Shown: positions 1 through 7,780 of the stretch, in pieces
How positions within the stretch are numbered: position 1 is the first letter of the stretch
Layout: the number at the start of each line of letters is the position of its first letter
From: CAZKUN01 sp964555935
GTDB lineage: Bacteria > Armatimonadota > Zipacnadia > Zipacnadales > VGFC01
Direction: 5' to 3'
Length of the DNA stretch: 35,732 nt
NCBI GenBank assembly: GCA_964555935.1
Contig: CAZKUN010000074.1
Coordinates: forward strand, 1-35,732
The notes under the pieces: model-generated
Told to the model about the DNA's origin: nothing
Seen by the model: the letters and a program-made list of their open reading frames with translations, nothing else
The model's database searches: none
Program-made: the position numbers and the translations under genes

Positions 1-709
1 TCTTGTGGACGTAGAGGGGGTCGGCCGTCTCCCTGAACTTGTTCCCAAACGTCCTCACGAGATCGCAGCCCTGTTTGAGCCACCGCTCGTGGTCGAAGAG
101 GGTCCCGATGAACAGCTCCCACTCCACCCCACGCGCGTCGAGATATCGCGTGCAGGGGATGTCGTGGAGGGTATCGTCGAGGTGAGGGAACGATGCGGCG
201 GCGTTGGGCGGGAGGGGAGAATCGGCCGCATAGTCGGCCGGATCGGCGTAGAGGTCGGTGCCGCAGCAACTCATGACCGCGTGACCGTACGGGTCGTCGG
301 GATCGAACTGCAGCGACATCCCTTGCGAGTCGCAGACCGGGCAGTAGGAGACCAGAACGCCGTCGGCCTTATCGTTGCCCGGATCGCCGGACAATACGCG
401 GCCGAAGGGCGAAATGTGAACGGGGAAATCGGCGGTCAGTTCGGCATCGGTCGGGTCGGCGGCGGCGTGTTGCGCGTAGGCAGCATCGGGCGCGAGCGGC
501 TCGCCGGTCGCGGCCCAGCGCTCAACCTGTTGCGTAGTCCAGTCGGCGAAGAGCGTGTCGGGCGTGTACTTCGGGACGCGACGCCCCGGGATCAGCGCGG
601 CGACCTTCGCGCCTCGGTCGGTCGCGTTCCAGAACGGTCCGCCCTCCTCATCCTGTCCGAACGCCGGCGCCATCGATACAACGACCGCGACCAATACCAG
701 ACCTACCAT
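1..709 (-). CDS. Secreted cysteine-motif protein, partial (possible heparinase-like N-terminal region)
   Basis: Reading leftward from an ATG at 709 the frame stays open for 236 codons to the window edge, so the C-terminus is missing. GGAG lies about 9 bases before the ATG. Residues 1-18 form a signal peptide (hydrophobic run VGLVLVAVVV, likely cleavage near AFG|QD), so the product is exported. A CPVC pair at 123-126 and a CC pair at 148-149 flank FDPDDPYGHAVMSCCG, which looks like a small zinc-ribbon-type knuckle. A comparable two-knuckle region occurs at the N-terminus of some secreted heparinase II/III-like polysaccharide lyases of environmental bacteria, and the following segment with WELFIGTLFDHERWLKQG would suit a helical lyase domain. 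That identity is a guess from recall; the lyase core is outside the window. It may share a transcript with the ADP-ribosylglycohydrolase gene 95 bases upstream. Confidence 0.72.
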   Translation of the reverse strand, partial: MVGLVLVAVVVSMAPAFGQDEEGGPFWNATDRGAKVAALIPGRRVPKYTPDTLFADWTTQQVERWAATGEPLAPDAAYAQHAAADPTDAELTADFPVHISPFGRVLSGDPGNDKADGVLVSYCPVCDSQGMSLQFDPDDPYGHAVMSCCGTDLYADPADYAADSPLPPNAAASFPHLDDTLHDIPCTRYLDARGVEWELFIGTLFDHERWLKQGCDLVRTFGNKFRETADPLYVHK

Positions 710-804
710 GACGCATCGCTCCGCTCTACGCAGTTTGCCCCTCGATGCGAGCAGGACATGCAGCTTCGTCGGAGCGATGAGCCGTCCCTTCGGTCGCGCG
801 CTGC

Positions 805-2142
805 CTACCCCGCCGTCAGGACCTTCGTCGCCACCGCAACCGTGCGGTCCGCGAGGTCGGTGATGGCGTTGTCGGTGAGGCCGACGACGATCGATTCGAG
901 CCGGTTCTTCAGGACCCCAGTCCACTTCTCGGGCAACTTCGATGCCCCGAGAAGAGCGCCCGCTACTGAGCCGGCCGTGGCGCCGTTGCAGTCGGTGTCC
1001 CAGCCGCCATGCACCGAGAGCGTGATGGCAGTCTCGTAGAATGCGGCCGGGTCGTCCTCGCGGTCGGCGTAGAGCAATCCCATCAGGACAAGCGCCGCGT
1101 TGTTGATCGTGTGGACGCCGCTATAGTGACCATACTCGTCGCTGATCTTCTCCCACGCCTTGCGCCAGTCGGCTTCGCCGTCGCAGAACTCCTGAGTCTT
1201 CACGACCATCTCGGTGAAGCGCGACTTCGCCGGGATCTCGGGGAGCGCCGCGTCCATCGCCTCGGTGAGACTGTCGGTCGCCAGCGCCGCGGCAATCAGG
1301 GCGGCGAAGTACATCTCGCCATAGATTCCGTTCTTCACATGGCTGACGGCCGCGTCGCGGAACCCCAGTTCAGCGGCTTTCTCGGGCCAGCCGGGCGCCA
1401 CGTAGCCGAAGGCATCGCAGCGAATCTGCGCGCCGATCCACTCGCGAAACGGGTTCTGGTGCGTGGCCGATTCCGGAGGCCAGATGTTGTTGACGAAGTT
1501 CTGGTACGCGACGCGCTCGGCGGTGTAGACCAGGAAGAACGGGAGGTGCTCCTGCCACTGCCACGCGACGTCGCGACTGGTAAAGTCGACGCCCTTCTCC
1601 TCCATGATATGCAGGCCCAGGACCGTGTAGTCGGTGTCGTCATCGCGAACGCCGTGGGTGATGTTGCCTCGCAGCATGTCACTCGTGGGATCCGGGTATG
1701 GAACGCCCTCGGGCACGTTCTCGATGGGCGGGAAGTAGTCGGTCAGCGCGGGCTCGCCGGCGGCCTCCAGCAGCGCGTCGATCTGCCACTTGTGCCGGCC
1801 CTCGACCGGCTTCCCTAGCATGCAGCCGGCGCAGCGCCCAAGCCACGCCCCGAGCGTTCGATCGTGGAGGTTGTCCGGTGGATCGGCGATGCGCCGAGGG
1901 CCATCCGGCCGGGCAGCGCGGATCTCCTCGAGCGTGCTCGGCTCGTCGTACCCGAAATCCGCGCCGGGCCTCAACTCCCCGGCCTGTCTGTAGGCTGAGT
2001 CGTAGAGCCCTGCCGCTTGCTTGTCGAGCGTCGCTCGGCTCCGGGCGATCTCGGCCTCAAGCTCATCAGCATTGCAGCCCTCTTCGCGGAGCTGTGTGAT
2101 CTCTCCGCGCAAAATTCTCTCGTATTCAGTCCATGCGGGCAT
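805..2142 (-). CDS. ADP-ribosylglycohydrolase family protein
   Basis: A 445-residue protein of the DraG/ADP-ribosylglycohydrolase fold, whose members remove ADP-ribose from proteins or small molecules with two Mg ions; some act on other glycosides. Visible motifs are GAWLGRCAGCMLGKPVEG (98-115), the acidic RDDDTDYTVLGLHI and the C-terminal GGWDTDCNGATAGSVAGALLG, which carries metal-binding aspartates. Residues 1-90 form a charged, probably helical extension not part of the core. The ATG at 2142 is chosen because AAGGTGG lies at ideal distance upstream; the open frame continues to 2262 without a good ribosome site. There is no signal peptide, so it is cytoplasmic. It is divergent from the LacI-type regulator and upstream of the secreted partial gene, so a role in sugar or nucleoside breakdown is as plausible as protein de-ADP-ribosylation. 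The exact substrate is unknown. Confidence 0.88.
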   Translation of the reverse strand: MPAWTEYERILRGEITQLREEGCNADELEAEIARSRATLDKQAAGLYDSAYRQAGELRPGADFGYDEPSTLEEIRAARPDGPRRIADPPDNLHDRTLGAWLGRCAGCMLGKPVEGRHKWQIDALLEAAGEPALTDYFPPIENVPEGVPYPDPTSDMLRGNITHGVRDDDTDYTVLGLHIMEEKGVDFTSRDVAWQWQEHLPFFLVYTAERVAYQNFVNNIWPPESATHQNPFREWIGAQIRCDAFGYVAPGWPEKAAELGFRDAAVSHVKNGIYGEMYFAALIAAALATDSLTEAMDAALPEIPAKSRFTEMVVKTQEFCDGEADWRKAWEKISDEYGHYSGVHTINNAALVLMGLLYADREDDPAAFYETAITLSVHGGWDTDCNGATAGSVAGALLGASKLPEKWTGVLKNRLESIVVGLTDNAITDLADRTVAVATKVLTAG

Positions 2143-2296
2143 TGCGTGGGCCACCTTTCGTAGATGTGCGTAGCGCGCGAGTAACATGCCACGCAGATCG
2201 GACGGTCTCCTTCGTCGGGCCCTCGAAGTGAGCCATGTATGCTCCGTTAGCCCGCTGGGCATCCCCCAACAAAACCCACGAACGGGCGCTCAGGCC

Positions 2297-2325
2297 TTGA
2301 CATGCGTGTGCAGGTGTGTTAAGAA
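2297..2325 (+). promoter_or_regulatory. Sigma70-type promoter of the LacI-family gene
   Basis: TTGACA at 2297-2302 is a perfect -35 box. After exactly 17 bases comes TAAGAA at 2320-2325 as a -10 box matching 4 of 6 consensus positions. Transcription would start near 2332, about 60 bases before the likely TTG start codon of the regulator. Confidence 0.6.
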
Positions 2326-2333
2326 AACAACAG

Positions 2334-2345
2334 CTGAACGTTTAG
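2334..2345. promoter_or_regulatory. Candidate LacI-type operator (autoregulation)
   Basis: CTGAACGTTTAG is a near-perfect palindrome around a central CG, with 5 of 6 base pairs symmetric, the usual shape of LacI/PurR-family operators. It covers the expected transcription start just after the promoter at 2297-2325, a position that would repress the regulator's own gene and could also affect the divergent gene. A wider inverted pair AACAAC (2327-2332) / GTTGTT (2350-2355) flanks it. Binding is inferred. Confidence 0.45.
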
Positions 2346-2391
2346 TACGGTTGTTTAGTTGAGTTCAACAGAAGGTCCTGGGAGACCTATC

Positions 2392-3453
2392 TTGGCAGGC
2401 AGCCGAAGGGTAACAGTCAGAGACATCGCGTCCAAAGCCGGCGTTTCGCCGGCAACGGTGTCCGCTGCCCTGCGCACTGAGACCGACGATTCGTCCATCG
2501 GGGCCGAGACCCGCGAGCGGGTGCTCGAAATCGCGAACCGGCTCGGCTATGACTACTCCCGACTCCGCCCTCGCAACCGCCGCACGCGCGCAGTGGCGCT
2601 GTTCATGCCCGGCGTTGTGCCCCCCAATGTCTCCATGCTCTACCACGCGCTTCTCGGTCTGAGCCAGCGACTGTCTCAACACGGCCTGCGAGTGCTGCTG
2701 GAGTGCGGGCACGAGCAATCGGGCGACCCCGAGGCCGGCCGCGACATCTTCACCCGCGGCGAGGCGGAAGCCGCCATCGGCTACGCAGTCGGAGAGCAGT
2801 GGGCGACCCAGATGGCCCAGTGGGGCGTCCCATCCGTCTATATCGGGCCAACCGACCCAGAAGCACCGGTCTGCAGCGTGAACGTCGATGACGCCCTCGG
2901 CGGCCGCGCTGTCGCGGAGCATCTTTGGTCGTTGGGCCACCGGAACGTGGGGATCGTCCACATGTTCCGGAGCGAGTGGGGCGAGGCGCGCGCCTCCGGA
3001 ATCCGGTCCGTGTGGGAGCGATTCGGACGTTCCATTCCCCCCGCACGCGTGCAACTCCTCACGCCCGGCACGGGACGATCCGACGGCGCGCAGATAGAAG
3101 AGAACGTCGACGGTGTTGTCCGAGCGCTGCTGGCCGGCGACGGGAATGGCGCCGAGTCGGTCACGGCGATCTTCTGTGATGCGGATTGGGTGGCGTCACG
3201 CGCGCTGCGCTCAGTGAGATCGTTGGGGTTGCGGGTGCCCGAGGATGTCTCGGTCGTAGGTTTTGACGACGCGCACTTCGCGCCAGTGCTCGACCCGCCA
3301 CTGACTACGGTTCGCCAGCCGGTCCGCGAGATATGCGCCTTGGCGATCGAGCTACTGCTGGAGCAGCTAAGCGTGGGCGAGCCAATAGTCCGATCATACT
3401 CGCTCCCTTGCGAGTTGGTTGTTCGGAACACGACGGGCCCGGTTAAGAACTGA
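2392..3453 (+). CDS. LacI-family transcriptional regulator
   Basis: A 353-residue LacI/GalR repressor. The N-terminal helix-turn-helix reads VTVRDIASKAGVSPATVSAA (about residues 7-26), followed by the hinge helix region and a periplasmic-binding-protein-like effector domain. The effector domain has the family signatures SVNVDDALGGRAVAEHLWSLGHRNVGIV and, near the end, VPEDVSVVGFDDAHFAP followed by PLTTVRQP. I choose the TTG at 2392 because GGGAG lies 7 bases upstream; an in-frame TTG at 2359 would add 11 residues but has no ribosome site. The ligand is probably a sugar, as for most relatives, but cannot be named. Its own promoter and a likely operator precede it. The carbohydrate genes at 14-22.5 kb are possible but unproven targets. 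Confidence 0.93.
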   Translation: MAGSRRVTVRDIASKAGVSPATVSAALRTETDDSSIGAETRERVLEIANRLGYDYSRLRPRNRRTRAVALFMPGVVPPNVSMLYHALLGLSQRLSQHGLRVLLECGHEQSGDPEAGRDIFTRGEAEAAIGYAVGEQWATQMAQWGVPSVYIGPTDPEAPVCSVNVDDALGGRAVAEHLWSLGHRNVGIVHMFRSEWGEARASGIRSVWERFGRSIPPARVQLLTPGTGRSDGAQIEENVDGVVRALLAGDGNGAESVTAIFCDADWVASRALRSVRSLGLRVPEDVSVVGFDDAHFAPVLDPPLTTVRQPVREICALAIELLLEQLSVGEPIVRSYSLPCELVVRNTTGPVKN

Positions 3454-3559
3454 GATGACTACATTGGCATTGAAGACGTTTGACGTCGCATGTAGTTCGT
3501 ACCATCCCTAGGGCCAGGGCAAACGGTGGCCCCAACCACACGCCGGAGGTGCGTATACC

Positions 3560-4288
3560 GTGAGACGCAGAGGATTCACATTGATCGAGTTGCTGGTCGT
3601 CATAGCTATCATTGCCATTCTGGCCGCAATCCTGTTCCCCGTGTTCGCTCGGGCACGGGAGAAGGCACGCCAGACGTCCTGCCTGTCGGCACACAAGCAG
3701 GTGGGCCTCGGACTTATGATGTACGCCCAGGACTACGACGAGACCTTGCCGTTCATCGAGAACTGCGGCGCCCCATCAGCTGTGTACGCGACCGCCCAAC
3801 CCCAGGGCAAGATCGATCCCTACTGCAAGAACGCCCAGATCTGGCAGTGCCCGTCGGCGTCGACGGGTACCACGGTGACGTACGACGCGAGCACGAACAC
3901 GGCGAACAATGGCTCCTGGTACTTCCCTCCGTCGTTCGACGGGATACTGATTTCGATCGGGTGCAATCAGACGGTACTCGGTGGCCTGAACTGCAACGGG
4001 GCCCCCGGCGGGATTCGGAAGCTGGCGTCACTCAAGACGCCCGCCGACCTCATCGCGTTCAGTGACTCCGCCGCCTTCTCAAGCTGTGGCTGCGCGGGGG
4101 GAATTTACCCGGAGAGATGCTGTGGATTCGATGGCCTCGTCGGCACCGATGCCGATGCGCGTCACAACGGCGGGAACAACTACACGTTCTTCGATGGGCA
4201 CGCGAAATGGCTGTCGGCGGGTGCAATGCTCTCAGCGGCCGGCACGCCCGGGTCTCGCCCCTCGACGCACGCGTACTTCAAGCCGTAG
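3560..4288 (+). CDS. Type IV prepilin-like / DUF1559-type protein
   Basis: A 242-residue pseudopilin-like protein. It starts RRRGFTLIELLVVIAIIAIL, the classic class III prepilin signal: prepilin peptidase would cut after G5 and methylate F6, leaving a hydrophobic helix for membrane anchoring and assembly. The helix runs into LFPVFARAREKAR, a signature very common in Armatimonadota, where such genes occur in many copies. The C-terminal H-x9-DG motif (RHNGGNNYTFFDGH) is the usual ending of this family. The GTG start at 3560 is supported by GGAGGT nine bases upstream. Several cysteines in the globular part (for example CGCAGG and ERCCG) may form disulfides outside the cell. The function of individual family members is unknown. 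No secretion or pilus assembly genes are nearby, so it is an orphan copy. Confidence 0.93.
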   Translation: MRRRGFTLIELLVVIAIIAILAAILFPVFARAREKARQTSCLSAHKQVGLGLMMYAQDYDETLPFIENCGAPSAVYATAQPQGKIDPYCKNAQIWQCPSASTGTTVTYDASTNTANNGSWYFPPSFDGILISIGCNQTVLGGLNCNGAPGGIRKLASLKTPADLIAFSDSAAFSSCGCAGGIYPERCCGFDGLVGTDADARHNGGNNYTFFDGHAKWLSAGAMLSAAGTPGSRPSTHAYFKP

Positions 4289-4385
4289 CAGCGCAGCAAC
4301 ATCGTGCCGAAGACCGGTCGCCAGAGAGTAAGTAGGCACGGCCGAGAAGACGTAGATCGAAGCAATCGTGGAGAGGAGATCTACC

Positions 4386-4595
4386 ATGAGTACCCGTCTG
4401 ATGCGCATCATCGCGTGCGTGGTCGTGTTGGCCATCGTCTGCACGCTCGTGATCGGGACGCTTGGCTGCAGCAAGAAGCTGTCCTCTGAAGACAAGAAGA
4501 TGATGAACGACCCAGAGGCCAAGGAAGCCAAGCAGAAACAGATGATGCAAGACATGAAGAAGAAGCAAGGCGCGACGACGACGCCTGGCGGATAG
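4386..4595 (+). CDS. Small putative lipoprotein, hypothetical
   Basis: A 69-residue protein starting at the ATG at 4386, with GAGAGGAGAT ending 5 bases upstream, a strong ribosome site. A basic start (MSTRLMR) and hydrophobic stretch to residue 27 end in GTLGC; C28 would be lipidated, although threonine at -3 makes the lipobox imperfect. The remainder is highly charged, rich in K, M, E and Q (for example EDKKMMNDPEAKEAKQKQMM), probably a helix or disordered, ending in a short TTTPGG tail. It lies 97 bases after the prepilin-like gene and directly before a strong terminator, so the two are probably co-transcribed. I do not recognise a family; a small exported partner of the prepilin is only a suggestion. 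Confidence 0.75.
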   Translation: MSTRLMRIIACVVVLAIVCTLVIGTLGCSKKLSSEDKKMMNDPEAKEAKQKQMMQDMKKKQGATTTPGG

Positions 4596-4646
4596 CATCC
4601 GACACACGCTGGCTGCCGGCGACGTCAGGCAGATACGACGCAGGAA

Positions 4647-4681
4647 GAAGAGAGGGAGGCCCGAGGGGCCTCCCTCTCTTC
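4647..4681 (+). terminator. Strong hairpin terminator after the prepilin/lipoprotein pair
   Basis: A perfect 15-bp inverted repeat: left arm 4647-4661 (GAAGAGAGGGAGGCC), 5-base loop, right arm 4667-4681. It lies 52 bases after the lipoprotein stop. There is no long T run after the stem, but the right arm is pyrimidine-rich. This supports an end of transcription between this pair and the oxidoreductase gene. Confidence 0.7.
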
Positions 4682-4717
4682 GCGTCCGGCCCCCCTCTCC
4701 CCACCGCAGGTGCGCGA

Positions 4718-4744
4718 CTTCCCGCCGCCGAACGTGGCGGGAAG
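4718..4744 (+). promoter_or_regulatory. Perfect inverted repeat in the leader of the Gfo/Idh/MocA gene
   Basis: CTTCCCGCC (4718-4726) and GGCGGGAAG (4736-4744) are perfect complements around a 9-base spacer, 36 bases before the ATG at 4781. With no T run and this position it may be a 5' leader hairpin or a protein binding site rather than a terminator. Confidence 0.45.
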
Positions 4745-4780
4745 CCTCAGGCACAGCAATCACAGGAGCCACGAATTGCG

Positions 4781-5956
4781 ATGAGCGAGCCACTGAAAGT
4801 CGGCGTCGTCGGTATGGGCATCCGGGGCATCTGGATCTCCGAGATGACGCGAGCCGGGGACGCTACCGAACTCGTTGCCTTGGCGGACTTCGACGAAAGC
4901 AAACTCGATATCGTCAAGCTACACTTCCCAGACGCGTCGCTCTACGCCTCCGGCGAGCGAATGGCGTGCGAGGCCGACATCGACGCCGTGTTCGTCGGCA
5001 CGGGAGATCGCTTCCACGCGGGCAACGCCATAGAGGCGCTGCAAGCGGGCAAGCACGTGCTGGTTGAGAAGCCGCTCGCGCAGAACTTCGGCGACATCTC
5101 CGAGATCGTTCGACTGAAACAAGAGACGGGACTGACGGTCGGGACGTTCCTCGAGCTACGCCACGCCACGCTCTGGCAGCGCGTGATGGAACTCATCCAA
5201 TCCGGGGAGATCGGGACCGTCCTCGCCGGCGCGCTCGTCGACCATGTGGGCCGAGACAAGGCGCAGTTCTTCGGCCGATCCGCCACGAGATCACGCGACG
5301 GCGTCGTCAGCCTCGTGCTGCAGAAGGGCGTCCACGCGTTGGACTTGCTGAATTGGTTCATGGGCTCATCCCCCCGCAAGCTCCATGCCGTCGGCGGACT
5401 GCGCCATTTCGGAGGCGAGGAGCCGGAGGACAAGCACTGCCACGATTGCGCCGACAAGGACACGTGCCCCCACTTCCACGAGCGAGTCGGCAAGCTGGCC
5501 ACGCCACCGATTGAGATGCAGGCGGACGATGATTTCTGCGTGTGGTCGAGAGCGTGTGACGTGGAGGACGTGACCTTCGCCAACATCGCGTACGACTCCG
5601 GCGCCGTTGCCACCTACAGCGAGGTCCACTTCGCGCCGCACTACAGCATTCACATGACCATCTACGGCAGCAAAGCGCAACTCGACATCGATGCCAACCA
5701 CGACACCGGAGAATCGTGGATCGACGTGACCGCGCGCCACACGCATGAGACGCGGCGCGAGCAACCGGCAGAGAACACGGGGCACGGCAACGCCGATCCC
5801 GCGCTGATCGTTGATTTCGCCGAGGCGGCGAGAGACAAGCGCGAGCCCCTCGCAGACCTTCGCGCCGGAGCCGAGAGCGCGTCGATCGGCATCGCGGTGA
5901 GGCAATCAATCGACTCCGGCGAGGCGATCGAGTTGCCCGACTTCTCTGCCGTCTAG
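4781..5956 (+). CDS. Gfo/Idh/MocA-family NAD(P)-dependent oxidoreductase with cysteine cluster
   Basis: A 391-residue cytoplasmic dehydrogenase of the glucose-fructose oxidoreductase/inositol dehydrogenase family, whose members oxidise or reduce sugar or cyclitol hydroxyls. The Rossmann signature VGVVGMGIRG is at residues 7-16 and the conserved EKP at 96-98 (within VLVEKPLAQN); its lysine is a catalytic residue in the family. The C-terminal half is the usual open-sheet substrate domain. Odd feature: C220, C223 and C229 (HCHDCADKDTCPHF), then C253 and C258, suggest a small metal site or disulfide patch seen in some environmental subfamilies. GGAG lies 12-15 bases before the ATG. The gene is 93 bases before the AOR gene and could share its transcript. 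The substrate cannot be told from sequence. Confidence 0.9.
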   Translation: MSEPLKVGVVGMGIRGIWISEMTRAGDATELVALADFDESKLDIVKLHFPDASLYASGERMACEADIDAVFVGTGDRFHAGNAIEALQAGKHVLVEKPLAQNFGDISEIVRLKQETGLTVGTFLELRHATLWQRVMELIQSGEIGTVLAGALVDHVGRDKAQFFGRSATRSRDGVVSLVLQKGVHALDLLNWFMGSSPRKLHAVGGLRHFGGEEPEDKHCHDCADKDTCPHFHERVGKLATPPIEMQADDDFCVWSRACDVEDVTFANIAYDSGAVATYSEVHFAPHYSIHMTIYGSKAQLDIDANHDTGESWIDVTARHTHETRREQPAENTGHGNADPALIVDFAEAARDKREPLADLRAGAESASIGIAVRQSIDSGEAIELPDFSAV

Positions 5957-6049
5957 GGCGCGGCAAGCCGCAACTAGCAGGAGTTAGCTGGACCGCACGC
6001 GAAACATAGCAGGCCCGCAACGCAGACCCGCCGGAAGAGGAGTACGCAA

Positions 6050-7780
6050 ATGGCTAAAGTGATCCGAGTTAACATGAGCGACCTGTCCGTGACCGTGGAG
6101 GAGCCGGCGACGGACGCGCAGCCCACGGGCGGTCGGCACTTCACGTCCACCGTCGTCGCGCGCGAGGTCCCGCCGCTGTGTCACCCGCTCAGCGCGGCCA
6201 ACGTGCTCATCATCGCCCCGGGGTGGCTGGGGGGCACGGGCGCGCCCTGCTCCGGCCGACTCTCGATCGGCGCCAAGAGCCCGCTGACAGGCACGATCAA
6301 GGAATCGAATGCCGGCGGCAACGCTGCCAACGCGTTGGCGCGACTGGACATTACGGGCATCATCATCGAGGGCTTGCCGCCCGATGATGCGCTCCGAGCC
6401 CTCGTGGTCGGCCCAGAAGGAGCCCGCATCGAGGATGCGCCCGAACTCAAGGGCCTGGGCAACTACGATACGGTTGCGGCCCTGCAAGAACGCGTCTCAG
6501 GCAAGATCTCGTGCCTCACCATCGGCCAAGCCGGCGAGATGAAGCTGACCGGCGCCAGCATCGCGGTGACCGACGAGGAGATGCGCCCTACCCGCCATGC
6601 CGGACGCGGCGGGCTCGGAGCCGTCATGGGCTCCAAAGGTCTGAAGGCGGTCGTGATCGACAACGAACATGGCGATCGGCCGACATCCGCAGACCAAGCC
6701 GCGTTCACGAAGGCAGCGTCCACGTTTAGCAAGCTTCTTCGCGCTCACCCTGTCACGGGCGAGGCGCTTCCGACGTATGGCACCAACGTGCTCACCAACA
6801 TCATCAACGAGGCGGGCGCCTACCCGACCCGCAACTTCAGCACGGGCCAGTTCGAGGGCACGGAGGCCATCAGCGGCGAGACCCAGCGCGACACCATCAT
6901 AGAGCGCGGCGGCCTGCCAAAGCACGCCTGTCACAAGGGCTGCGTGATCCAGTGCTCCCGGATCTACCACGACAAGAACGGCGAGTACCTAACCAAGGGT
7001 CCCGAGTACGAGACGGTCTGGTCCCACGGCGCGAACTGCGAAATCGATGACCTCGACGCCATCGCGGTCATGGACCGGATGGACGACGACATCGGGCTCG
7101 ACACCATTGAGATGGGCGCGGCAATCGGCGTCGCGATGGAGGCGGGGCTGATTGAGTTCGGCGATGCGGAGGGAGCCATCAAGCTGCTCGAGGAGGTCCG
7201 CGCCGGAACGCCGCTGGGCCGCATCATCGGCTCGGGCGCGGAGGTGACGGGACGCGCTTTCGGCGTGGCGCACGTGCCGACGGTCAAGGGCCAGGCCATC
7301 CCCGCTTACGATCCCAGAGCCGCGAAGGGCATCGGCGTAACTTACGCAACCACGACCATGGGCGCCGACCACACGGCTGGGTATGCGATCTGCCAGAACA
7401 TCCTCGGTGTCGGCGGGACCGTCGATCCGCTCAAGCCCGAGGGGCAAGCTGAATTGTCGAAGGCGCTTCAGATCGCGACGGGTATGATCGACGCGAGCGG
7501 GCTATGCGTGTTCGTGGCTTTCTGCGTCCTTGATGAGCCCGACGCCTTCCAGGCGATTGTCGACATGACCAACGCGCACCTGGGCACATCGCTCGACGGC
7601 GACGGACTCGGTGGCATTGGCGCCGAGGTTCTGGCAATCGAGCGCGACTTCAATGCCCGCGCCGGCTTCACGAGCCAACACGACCGGCTTCCGGCATTCT
7701 TCTCGACCGAGCCGCTCGCGCCACACGGCGTCGTCTTCGACGTCCCCGAGGAGGAACTCGACGCTGTCCACGACGGATGA
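6050..7780 (+). CDS. Aldehyde:ferredoxin oxidoreductase family (tungsten/molybdopterin enzyme)
   Basis: A 576-residue enzyme of the AOR family, which uses a tungsten (or molybdenum) bis-pterin cofactor and one [4Fe-4S] cluster to interconvert aldehydes and acids with ferredoxin; several subfamilies have other or unknown substrates. Domain 1 shows GRLSIGAKSPLTGTIKESNA and LDITGIIIEG, the pterin-binding part. Cluster cysteines appear as C294-x3-C298-x3-C302 and C486 in DASGLCVF. The first spacing is one residue longer than the CxxC of classical hyperthermophile AOR, pointing to a divergent subfamily. There is no signal peptide. GAAGAGGAG before the ATG fixes the start. Its last codons overlap the start of a MoaD-like gene, a common AOR neighbour, and the GcvT-SHMT fusion follows, so aldehyde or one-carbon chemistry linked to glycine is conceivable but not shown. 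Confidence 0.92.
   Translation: MAKVIRVNMSDLSVTVEEPATDAQPTGGRHFTSTVVAREVPPLCHPLSAANVLIIAPGWLGGTGAPCSGRLSIGAKSPLTGTIKESNAGGNAANALARLDITGIIIEGLPPDDALRALVVGPEGARIEDAPELKGLGNYDTVAALQERVSGKISCLTIGQAGEMKLTGASIAVTDEEMRPTRHAGRGGLGAVMGSKGLKAVVIDNEHGDRPTSADQAAFTKAASTFSKLLRAHPVTGEALPTYGTNVLTNIINEAGAYPTRNFSTGQFEGTEAISGETQRDTIIERGGLPKHACHKGCVIQCSRIYHDKNGEYLTKGPEYETVWSHGANCEIDDLDAIAVMDRMDDDIGLDTIEMGAAIGVAMEAGLIEFGDAEGAIKLLEEVRAGTPLGRIIGSGAEVTGRAFGVAHVPTVKGQAIPAYDPRAAKGIGVTYATTTMGADHTAGYAICQNILGVGGTVDPLKPEGQAELSKALQIATGMIDASGLCVFVAFCVLDEPDAFQAIVDMTNAHLGTSLDGDGLGGIGAEVLAIERDFNARAGFTSQHDRLPAFFSTEPLAPHGVVFDVPEEELDAVHDG

Noticed and set aside
5..1039. 344-codon plus-strand open frame at the left edge
   Set aside because: It runs antisense to the secreted partial protein and the end of the ADP-ribosylglycohydrolase gene, which both have good ribosome sites and coherent features.
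3462..3510. Promoter-like hexamers (TTGAAG, TTGACG) before the prepilin-like gene
   Set aside because: No acceptable -10 box lies at 16-18 bases from either, so the match is not better than chance.
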